A stretch of 64,000 nt of DNA from Nodosilinea sp. E11 (GTDB lineage Bacteria > Cyanobacteriota > Cyanobacteriia > Phormidesmidales > Phormidesmidaceae), in contig NZ_CP136520.1 of the NCBI RefSeq assembly GCF_032813545.1, positions 242,001-306,000 on the forward strand. The letters are read 5' to 3'. The number at the start of each line of letters is the position of its first letter. Within the stretch, counting starts at the first letter, position 1. The translations under genes and the position numbers were made by a program. The notes below the pieces were generated by a model. That model ran no database searches. It was not told the DNA's origin and worked only from the letters and a program-made list of their open reading frames with translations. Below, one piece after another: positions 11,442 to 19,900 of this stretch.

Positions 11442-11631
11442 AAGTCGTGAATAAGTCGTTATCAAGTCGTGAATAAGCCGTGAATGACTCAGTGATTCTA
11501 GAACTCTGTCAGAGCCTGGCTAGACAAGTCGTTATCAAGCCGTGAATAAGTCGTGAATGAAATTCATCGGCCATCAAAACAATGATGTATTTTGCTGAAG
11601 ATGACAATTCAGTCGTTATTAAGTCGTGAAT
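11442..11631. repeat. parC-like centromere: nine 11-bp direct repeats in three phased clusters
   Basis: Copies of AAGTCGTGAAT or close variants (AAGTCGTTATC, AAGCCGTGAAT, CAGTCGTTATT) begin at 11442, 11453, 11464 and 11475; at 11526, 11537 and 11548; and at 11610 and 11621. Within each cluster the step is exactly 11 bp. The clusters begin exactly 84 bp apart (8 helical turns at 10.5 bp per turn). Tandem 11-bp repeats directly upstream of parM are the form of the parC site in ParMRC systems such as plasmid R1, where ParR binds them. The parM start is ~100 bp downstream. Confidence 0.85.
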
Positions 11632-11729
11632 AAAACCGGCGATTCAGAATACAGATATTCATCCACAGAATTGAAGGCCCTCTTTGCTCTTCAGGATGTT
11701 GATTAAACGCTGTCATTGGCATTCAAACT

Positions 11730-12863
11730 ATGACCCAAATCATCCAGACCTACATCGACATGGGCAGTTCTGCCACCAAGTGCCTCTACTGGCAGGGCCA
11801 GCCATACCTACTGCACCTCGACCCTCAAGTAGCTCGTTTGAACCCGGCTCGGCTTGATCGGCTGATGCTGGGCGGGCTGACCAGCCAGGAACCGGAGGAC
11901 AGTGCCTATGTGATAGTGGGCAACAGTGCCTATGCCATTGGGGCGTTAGCGATCGCCCAAAAAGGTGACTCGGGTCTGGCTCTGCCCAAGCGCGATCGCG
12001 CCGTCTACAAAATTCTGGCCACCCTTGGCGTCATCGCTGAGAAGACTCTGGTGGCTCAGGATTCCGACAGCTCGGGTTGTGAGTTCACCGCTCAACTGGG
12101 GCTGTTGCTGCCGCTGGAAGAATATTGGCAAGACCGTAAGGAGTTGAAAGCCCAGATTTTGGGAGCGATTTCAGACTTCAGCTTTCGGGGCCGGTCTTTG
12201 TTTGGACAGCTAGAGCGCATCGAGATGCAGCCAGAGGGGGCCGGGCTTTACCTAGCCAAGGGGTTGCAGCTGGCTAGAGCTGGGATAGGGATTCGCGACT
12301 CCACCGTCGTCGTCCTCATGTTTGGCCACCGCAATCTCTCGATCCTCACCTTCGAGAAGGGCAGCACGCCCCAGGAAACTAACAGCACCTCCCAGGGGCC
12401 AGGGTTCGTGGAATACCTGAAGCAGTGTGCCACCGAGCTGCCGGGGGTCGCGCCGGATGACCCAGCTCTACTGGAAGCGGTTTTGCAGGGGCATCCTACC
12501 TTCCACGTCCCAGGCCGCAAGGAAGCCCTCGATCTGGCTAAGGCTTGTAGCTATGCTCGGGAGTTTTATCTGGATCGGGTGAACCAGTTTTTGGTGGAGT
12601 GGCTGCCCTCGGCTGAAGTAGAGGTAATTGTCGGCGGGGGTGCTGCCTACTTTATTCGGCCAGAGCTGGAACAGTTTTTCGAGCAGCGTGGGCTTACCCA
12701 GCAGATCACCTGGGCCGAGGCCCTGAGACAGGAAATGACCGATGTGCTGCGAGGCCAGGAAGGCACAGCTGAACCCGACTTAATCACCAGCGTGCGCTGG
12801 GCCGATGTCTATGGGCTGTTCAAGACGTTTATGTACAGCGCCAAACCAACCCAGGCTCGCTAG
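11730..12863 (+). CDS. parM: ParM/StbA-like actin ATPase for plasmid partition
   Basis: This 377-residue protein is of the actin/ParM superfamily. The opening TYIDMGSSATKCLYW is the phosphate-1 loop, SAYVIVGNSAYAIG lies in subdomain 1, and VEVIVGGGAAYF (near residue 310) is the adenosine motif. Such proteins polymerise with ATP and push plasmid copies apart through an adaptor bound to a centromere. The phased direct repeats just upstream and the small DNA-binding-sized gene just downstream complete a type II (parC-parM-parR) partition operon. This gene is the clearest evidence that the left part of the window is a plasmid or plasmid-derived. Its length is close to plasmid ParM proteins (320-400 residues). 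Confidence 0.82.
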   Translation: MTQIIQTYIDMGSSATKCLYWQGQPYLLHLDPQVARLNPARLDRLMLGGLTSQEPEDSAYVIVGNSAYAIGALAIAQKGDSGLALPKRDRAVYKILATLGVIAEKTLVAQDSDSSGCEFTAQLGLLLPLEEYWQDRKELKAQILGAISDFSFRGRSLFGQLERIEMQPEGAGLYLAKGLQLARAGIGIRDSTVVVLMFGHRNLSILTFEKGSTPQETNSTSQGPGFVEYLKQCATELPGVAPDDPALLEAVLQGHPTFHVPGRKEALDLAKACSYAREFYLDRVNQFLVEWLPSAEVEVIVGGGAAYFIRPELEQFFEQRGLTQQITWAEALRQEMTDVLRGQEGTAEPDLITSVRWADVYGLFKTFMYSAKPTQAR

Positions 12864-12906
12864 CAGCACGGCCATCCCAAGACAACCGAGATAAGGAATT
12901 AGAGGA

Positions 12907-13395
12907 ATGACCCAAACGTCAGAGACAAAGGCCCGAATTCAATACTCCAGCCGGGATGAGCTGGATGTGGCAGTGATTGGCTATTGCCGAGGGAGATCGC
13001 GTCATGACCTCCATGCCCGTATGCGAGCAGCGTTGAATGGCTGCTATGGGCCATTTGCGATGGCAGCGGTTCAAGCCCCCAAGGATGAGATCCGGCGGCA
13101 GGCTGTGCGATCAATTCAGCAGTTGACGACTCAGATTCTAGAAATCAAGGAACGGTTTCTGCCGGATTTGGAAGCCTTTGATAATTCGATAACGCTACCC
13201 AAGACAGCTCTCCCACTGGTTAAGCCATACCCACGACATCTACCATCGGCCAATAGCTCCATAGCATCTGCCCCAACAGCACCCATCAAAACCCTGACTG
13301 ACCCAGGGCCGGTGGATCAGCCCCTGCGGGAGTTCTTGGGCGACGATGCCGCCATCATGGCGGGGCTCAATCCTTTTATCAATGACCTGACGTGA
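12907..13395 (+). CDS. Putative ParR-type adaptor
   Basis: This 162-residue protein has a purine-rich ribosome site (aaggaattagagga) directly before its ATG. Residues 1-~80 are a compact basic region: KARIQYSSRDELDVAVI, then helices around SRHDLHARMRAALNG and DEIRRQAVRSIQQL. The second half is rich in Pro, Ser and Thr and looks disordered. I do not recognise a named family. Its position directly after parM, its size and its basic N terminus fit the centromere-binding adaptor ParR, which is normally a ribbon-helix-helix protein. The RHH fold is not obvious, so the role is inferred from context. Confidence 0.5.
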   Translation: MTQTSETKARIQYSSRDELDVAVIGYCRGRSRHDLHARMRAALNGCYGPFAMAAVQAPKDEIRRQAVRSIQQLTTQILEIKERFLPDLEAFDNSITLPKTALPLVKPYPRHLPSANSSIASAPTAPIKTLTDPGPVDQPLREFLGDDAAIMAGLNPFINDLT

Positions 13396-13775
13396 ACCTG
13401 CCGCGACCCAGAACACCTATCTCCGTTGACCGCAAGACCCAGGAGCAGATTGCGGGAACGGCGGTGCTGCTGCTGGAGCGGTTTTGCCAAGGGCAGCACC
13501 GGGGGCAGCGGGTGTTCGAGGGCAAGCAGTTCTACACGATTGTGGAGCGGGGGCGCGATCTGAATATCGAGTTCAAGGGCAATGTCCACCACCTGCCAGA
13601 GACGATTCTCACGTTGCGATCGCACCGACAGGGTGGGCAAACGTTCTACAAAATTGAGTCCTGGCTAACCCAAGCAGATGTGCAGCGGTTCGCCCTGATT
13701 CGCCAGGAACTACAGCAGGATCTGGCGAGGAACAGCAAGGAGACATTGAATAAAACGCATCAAATAGATAAGTAG
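13392..13775 (+). CDS. Small protein translationally coupled to the partition operon, function unknown
   Basis: This 127-residue frame starts at GTG 13392, which overlaps the TGA of the upstream gene (GTGA). It therefore belongs to the parM operon. The sequence is basic and compact: TPISVDRKTQEQIAGTAVLLLERF, then a segment QFYTIVERGRDLNIEFKGN that looks like paired beta strands, and a helical end QADVQRFALIRQELQQDL. I see no known motif. A role in replication control or partition is possible from its position only. Confidence 0.6.
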   Translation: MNLPRPRTPISVDRKTQEQIAGTAVLLLERFCQGQHRGQRVFEGKQFYTIVERGRDLNIEFKGNVHHLPETILTLRSHRQGGQTFYKIESWLTQADVQRFALIRQELQQDLARNSKETLNKTHQIDK

Positions 13776-13958
13776 TCAAGCGGCTGGAGTCCATCATGCC
13801 CCCATCCAGTTCAGCCATCTGGCCTTTTAGAAGGTGACGTTTCCTTAACAGAGCACAAAATTATCCTTATTCCTCTAGTGAGGGGAAGTAGGTTGGACTG
13901 GGAACTCTAGCTGCCACAGGCATCTAGCCCCTATGCCCACTGAGTTTAACCCTGACCT

Positions 13959-16835
13959 ATGTCCATTCTTGCCCCTGGTGCCCGTGTTGTTGTGCGTGAT
14001 GCGGAATGGTTGGTGCGCTCTACCAAGCGGGCATCGAGTGGAGCCCAGGTCTTTGAGGCAGTAGGCATTAGCGACTTTATCAAGGGCAAGCGATCGCAGT
14101 TTATCTACGAGCTAGAGAAAGACCACCTGACGGTGCTTGACCCCAAGGATACGGGCCTGGTGGCGGATGACTCGGCAGGGTATCAGCGATCGCTCCTGTT
14201 TATCGAAGCGCACCTGCGGCAGACGGCCCCGACAGAGCCTGACCTGTATGTGGGCCACCAGGCGGCGATGGATGTGCTGCCCTTTCAGCTTGATCCGACC
14301 TTGAAGGCGCTGCGGATGCCCCGGCAGCGGTTGCTGATTGCCGATGCGGTGGGCCTGGGCAAGACCCTAGAAGCGGGTATTTTGGTGTCGGAGCTGATGC
14401 GGCGGGGACGGGCGCGGCGAATTTTGGTGATCACCACCAAGAGTATGCTGACCCAGTTCCAAAAGGAGTTTTGGACTCGGTTTACGATTCCCCTGGTGCG
14501 GCTGGATTCCATCGGCATTCAGCGAATTCGTACCCGGATTCCTACCAACCACAACCCCTTCCACTACTACGACAAAGCGATTGTTTCGGTAGATACTCTC
14601 AAGCAAGACCGGGAATACCGCACCTATATCGAACAGGCCCACTGGGATGTGATTGTGATTGACGAATGCCACAATGTGGCGCGTCGGGGTCGGGGGCAGA
14701 GTGCCTCCCTGCGATCGCAGCTAGCCGCCCGCCTCTCTACTCGATCCGACACGCTGATTATGCTTTCGGCTACCCCCCACGATGGCCGCCCCGAGAGCTT
14801 TGCCAGCTTGATGAATATGCTCGACCCAACGGCGATCGCCAATGAGGCCAGCTACACCAAAGACGACATTCGCGACCTCTACGTGCGGCGGTTCAAGAAG
14901 GATGTGGCGGCGCAGCTGTTGAAACATTTTCCAGAACGACAGGTGCAGGCAGTGGAAGCCCCGGCCTCCCCGACAGAGGAGCGGGCCTTTGACCAGCTGA
15001 ATGCCTTGACCCTGGCCAAGACCGACGAAAAGTGCCAGGCTGGAAACTTGTTTAAGACCACCCTGCTCAAGGCCATGCTGTCGAGCCCGATGGCTTGCTT
15101 GCAGACAATTCAAACCCGCATTCGCAATCTTGAGAAGAAGCAAGACCTGGTCTTTGAGGGAGACCTAGCGGAGCTGCGAGAGCTAGAGACGGCGGTAGCC
15201 ACCATTGCCACCGAGGACTTTGCTAAATATCAGACCCTGCTTAGGCTGATCATCCAGGCAGACGGCGGCGGCTTTGGCTGGAAGGGTAAGGACACCCGCG
15301 ATCGCATCGTCATCTTTACCGAGCGGTTAGAAACCATGCGGTTTCTGGCCCGGCAGCTGGGGGAAGACCTGAAGCTCAAACCAGAGGCCATTGCCACTCT
15401 AGATGGCGGCATGAACGATGTGGATCAGATGGCGGTGATTGAGCAGTTTGGCAACGAGAAGTCGCCCCTGCGGCTGCTGGTGGCGACGGATGTAGCTTCG
15501 GAGGGCATCAACCTGCACTATCTCTCCCACCGGCTGATTCACTTCGATATCCCTTGGTCGCTGATGGCCCTCCAGCAGCGCAATGGCCGCATTGATCGCT
15601 ACGGGCAAGAGCAGCAGCCCCAGATCCGCTACCTGCTCAGTCGCTCGCGTCATCCCCGCATGGATGAGGTGGAGCGGATTATTCGGGTGCTGCTGGTCAA
15701 AGATGAGCAGGCGGTGCAGAACATTGGCGACCCCTCGGCCTTTATGGGGGTGTTTGATGTGGATGAGGAGGTACGCATCACCGCTACCGCCATTGAACAG
15801 GGAGAAACGGCAGAGAGCTTCGACCAGCGGTTGACCCCCCAGGCCCAGGCCGACGACTTCGACCCCTTTGCTCTGTTTGACCAGGAGCCAGAGGTCAGCC
15901 AGGAAGCCGATGCTCAAGCTTCATTACGCCAGTGGCCTAGCCTGTTTGCCAGCGACTTTGACTATGCCTCGGCGGCGCTAGATGCCATTAGCCAGGGGGA
16001 TGAGCTGCAAATTAATCGGGTGCCCGCCAAGGGCCTGATTGAGCTGACCATGCCCCAGGAGCTGCGCCAGCGCTACAGCCGCTTGCCCCGCGAAATTGTC
16101 CCTGCCCCCGATCAGCCGCTGATTCTCTGTAGCGATCCAAAGGCGATCGCCGCTGCCCTAGAAGAGGCCCGCCGCTCCGAAGACTCCTGGCCCGCGATGC
16201 AGTACCTCTGGGGGCTGCACCCGGTGGTGGAATGGCTCAGCGATCGCGCCATGACCACCTTTGGTCGCCACCAAGCCCCGGTGCTCACCCTGACCCAGGG
16301 AATCGGCACCCAGGAGGCGGTGTTTGTAATGGCGGGAGTTATTCCTAACCGGCGGGGGCAACCGGTGATCAACCGCTGGCTGAGTGTCGTGTTTCACCAG
16401 GGGCAGTTTCAGCGGGTCGAAGACTTTGATCAGACCTTGGCTCGCGCCAAGCTGGGCAAGCAACCCATCCCCAACCAGGGGCAGTCGGTGGATGAGGCGT
16501 TGCTGGAGCTGCGGGGTGTGGCCGTAGACCAGGCGACTAAAGCCCTCTTGGAAGAACGGCAGGCCTTCATGCAACGGCTAGAGCCGGAGCTAGAGCAGCA
16601 GCGCCAGCGGTTAGAGGCCCTGCGGGGCCGCCACTACGAACAGCTAGAGCTACGCTTTGGCGACGATGCCCGTCCCCAGGCGTTTGTGCAGGCCCGCAAA
16701 GATCGCGAGAAAAGCCGCATTGAACGTATTTTTGACGACCAGCGGCGCTGGGTAGAAGAGACGATGACTACTGAACCCGCTCCTTATATCAAAATCATTG
16801 CCGTTTTGAGGGGGGATGAGGCAGGCTTGCCGTGA
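13959..16835 (+). CDS. SNF2-family helicase, DrmD-like
   Basis: This 958-residue protein has a full superfamily-2 SNF2/RapA engine: Walker A ADAVGLGKTLEAGIL near 128-142, a DECH box in VIVIDECHNVA (Asp235), motif III LSATPHDGRPESF, and the second lobe with IVIFTERLETM, ATDVASEGINLHYL and QQRNGRIDRYGQ. It is preceded by a ~110-residue N-terminal region, and a long C-terminal region ends in a coiled coil. The order SNF2 helicase then a large Eco57I-type adenine methyltransferase is the hallmark of class 1 DISARM (drmD, drmMI). SNF2 proteins translocate on double-stranded DNA. It is the first gene of a seven-gene same-strand array and starts 183 bp after the partition operon. It is rich in gcgatcgc and has host-like GC. 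Confidence 0.85.
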   Translation: MSILAPGARVVVRDAEWLVRSTKRASSGAQVFEAVGISDFIKGKRSQFIYELEKDHLTVLDPKDTGLVADDSAGYQRSLLFIEAHLRQTAPTEPDLYVGHQAAMDVLPFQLDPTLKALRMPRQRLLIADAVGLGKTLEAGILVSELMRRGRARRILVITTKSMLTQFQKEFWTRFTIPLVRLDSIGIQRIRTRIPTNHNPFHYYDKAIVSVDTLKQDREYRTYIEQAHWDVIVIDECHNVARRGRGQSASLRSQLAARLSTRSDTLIMLSATPHDGRPESFASLMNMLDPTAIANEASYTKDDIRDLYVRRFKKDVAAQLLKHFPERQVQAVEAPASPTEERAFDQLNALTLAKTDEKCQAGNLFKTTLLKAMLSSPMACLQTIQTRIRNLEKKQDLVFEGDLAELRELETAVATIATEDFAKYQTLLRLIIQADGGGFGWKGKDTRDRIVIFTERLETMRFLARQLGEDLKLKPEAIATLDGGMNDVDQMAVIEQFGNEKSPLRLLVATDVASEGINLHYLSHRLIHFDIPWSLMALQQRNGRIDRYGQEQQPQIRYLLSRSRHPRMDEVERIIRVLLVKDEQAVQNIGDPSAFMGVFDVDEEVRITATAIEQGETAESFDQRLTPQAQADDFDPFALFDQEPEVSQEADAQASLRQWPSLFASDFDYASAALDAISQGDELQINRVPAKGLIELTMPQELRQRYSRLPREIVPAPDQPLILCSDPKAIAAALEEARRSEDSWPAMQYLWGLHPVVEWLSDRAMTTFGRHQAPVLTLTQGIGTQEAVFVMAGVIPNRRGQPVINRWLSVVFHQGQFQRVEDFDQTLARAKLGKQPIPNQGQSVDEALLELRGVAVDQATKALLEERQAFMQRLEPELEQQRQRLEALRGRHYEQLELRFGDDARPQAFVQARKDREKSRIERIFDDQRRWVEETMTTEPAPYIKIIAVLRGDEAGLP

Positions 16836-16973
16836 CAACCTCTGAACCTGATGAACCTCTCAGCTACAGCCCTATGCCTTTTACCCTTTTGTCAGGTAGC
16901 TCAGGTTTTATCTCAGCCCAGCTAAATCAACGAAAATCGGCCCACTCCTGCCCGCGATCGCACCCCTAGCCCT

Positions 16974-19900
16974 ATGCCTCTCACCGGAATCACCAACGCC
17001 AACGAGTTTTACTCCAACCACTACCTGGATGCCATTCTGCAAGATGACATCAAAGGCGTAGCCCAGCGATGGCGCGAGATGGAGGAGGGATCCCCCCCTG
17101 CCCCCCTTGATAAGGGGGGTGAGGGCAAATCTCCGCCCAAACGGCTGGCAGCGCTCTCGGGTCGCTATTTTCGCCTGCGCGAGCAGTTTCGTAAGCAAAA
17201 ATCTGCCGATGACCGATTGGCGACCCAGCGGGAATGGCTGGCGGAGTTTCTGCCGGTGCTGGGCTATGAGCTACAGCCCCAGCCCCAGGAGCTAGACGAC
17301 GGGCAGATCATCCCGGTGGTGGCCCAAATGCAGAAGGCGAACGGGATGCCCCTGCTGTGGGTGCTGGAGGGTTTGCCAGAAGCCGACGAGGCGACGGATG
17401 TGCTGTCGTTGGGGGTAGCGGCAGATCCCCGGTTTCTTGAAGAAACCGGGGATCTAGACCCAGATCTCACCCTGGAAGACGTTGTCTCTGACCTGGTGTT
17501 TGCCCAGGAGGAGCCGCCTCGTTGGGTAATGCTGATCAGCATGGATCAGGTGACGCTGATTGATCGCTACAAGTGGAATGCCTCACGGCTGCTGAGCTTT
17601 GACCTGGGGGATATTCTCGCTCGCAAAGAGCCAGATACCCTACTGGCCACCGCGACCCTGCTGCACCGCGAGCACACCTGCCCCCCCGAGGGCACGCCCC
17701 TGCTCGATGAGCTGGATGAAAACTCCCACCGCCATGCCTACTCGGTGTCGGACGATTTGAAGTATGCCCTGCGGGAATCCATTGAGCTGCTGGGCAATGA
17801 GGCGGTGTGGTACCTGCGCAACAAGCTCAAGGAAGGGGTATTTAATGAGCGGCTGGATGCGGGCCAGCTTTCGCTGGAATGCCTGCGCTACATGTATCGG
17901 CTGCTGTTTCTCTTTTATATTGAGGCGCGGCGGGAGCTGGGCTATGCGCCGATGGATGCCGAGGTGTATCGGGAGGGCTACAGCCTGGAGTCGCTGCGCG
18001 ATCTGGAGCAGGCGGATCTGCGCACGGCGGAAGACAGCGAGGGCTACTTTATTGATCTGTCGCTGACTCAGCTGTTTGGATTGGTGTGGCAGGGCTACCC
18101 GCCTCAGCTAGAAGAGCAGACCGTGCTCAACTTGAATGACGAAACCTTTATCTACGACACCTTTGAGCTAGCCCCCCTCAAGAGCCACCTGTTCGACCCG
18201 GCCCGCCTGCCCCTGCTGAACCGGGTGAAGTTTCGCAATGCCATCCTGCGCCGGGTGATTGAGCTGATGTCACTGTCGCGATCGCGGGGGCGGCAGCGGC
18301 GGGGGCGTATTTCCTACGCCCAGCTGGGCATTAACCAGTTGGGGGCGGTGTACGAGGCGCTGCTGTGTTTTCGCGGCTTTTTTGCCGAGGCCGACCTGTA
18401 CGAGGTGAAGCGGGCCACCGACCCAGAGCCGAATGTGCTGGATGTGGGCTATTTCGTTAAGGCCGACGACCTGGAGAAGTACACCGAAGATGAGCGGGTC
18501 TACAACGCCGATGGCACTCCCCGCTGCTACCCCAAGGGCACGTTTATCTATCGACTGGCGGGTCGGGACAGGGAAAATTCGGCCTCTTACTACACGCCAG
18601 AATCGCTCACCCGCTGCCTGGTGAAGTACACGCTGAAGGAGCTGCTGAAGGACAAGACTGCCGACGACATCCTCAAGCTGCACATCTGCGAACCGGCCAT
18701 GGGCAGTGCGGCGTTTTTGAATGAGGCGATTAACCAACTGGCAGAACGATACCTGGATCTAAAGCAGACGGAGCTAGACCAGCGCATTCCCCATGATGAC
18801 TTTCTGCAAGAGAAGCAGAAGGTGAAGATGTACATCGCCGATCGCAGTGTGTTTGGTATTGACCTTAACCCGGTGGCGGTGGAGCTGGCGGAGGTGTCGC
18901 TGTGGCTGAACTGTATTTATGGGCCGCAGGCGGAGCCCAGCCCGGAAGCCCTCACCCCAGCCCTCTCCCAGGGGGAGAGGGAGCCGGAAAGCTCAGAACC
19001 CTCCTCGCCCTTTGGGAGAGGGGGGCAGGGGGGTGAGGGGGCAGGCCGCAAACGCGCCTTTGTGCCCTGGTTTGGTATGCAGCTCCATTGTGGCAATTCG
19101 CTGATTGGGGCGCGGCGGCAGGTGTACGACACCACGCTGATTCCCCGCCGCCCCCGGCAAAAGACCTACTGGTACGACCAGGAACCGAAGCGGGTGCTGC
19201 TGCCAGAGCCGATTCCGACGGGGCATGTGTATCACTTTTTGCTGCCTGATTTTGGCATGGCCGATTACAAGGACAAGGTGATCAAGTCTCTGGCTCCTAA
19301 GCAGATTGACCACATCAACACCTGGCGCAAGGAGTTTTGCAAAGAACCTTGGGAAGATTTTGATATTGATTGCCTGCTTTCCCTCAGCCAGCGCATTGAT
19401 GCCCTCTGGCAGCGCCACGCCAAAGAACTGCGGGCGATGCGGCAGCGCACGACCGACCCGCTAGAAATTTGGGGTTTGAGTACCCAAGTACCGGGTGCCT
19501 CCGATGCACCTGGTACCTCGTCCACCCTCGGAATGAAGGATAAAATTTTGCTGCAAGAGCAGCACTCCGAAGGGGTGAGCCACTCTAGCGCCTATCGACG
19601 GCTGAAGCTGGTGATGGACTACTGGTGTGCCCTATGGTTTTGGCCCATTCAGCAGGGGGCGCTGCTGCCCAACCGGCAAGAATACCTGATGGAGCTGGCG
19701 GTGATTTTGGGCGATGTGGAAATGGCCCTGGAAGCGGAGAAGGAAGGGCAGTTGCCGCTGTTTCCTGAGACAAATGCGACTCAGGCGAAGGAGGTGGCGG
19801 CGAAGTATGGGTTTGTGAGTGTGCCGTCGCTGTGCGAACGATTCCCACGGTTGCAGTTGGTGAACCAGATTGCCCAGGAGAAACACTTTTTCCATTGGGA

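Noticed and set aside
11442..11631. Direct repeats considered as a CRISPR array
   Set aside because: The unit is 11 bp with no spacer inside clusters, no cas gene is near, and parM follows directly. A partition centromere fits better.
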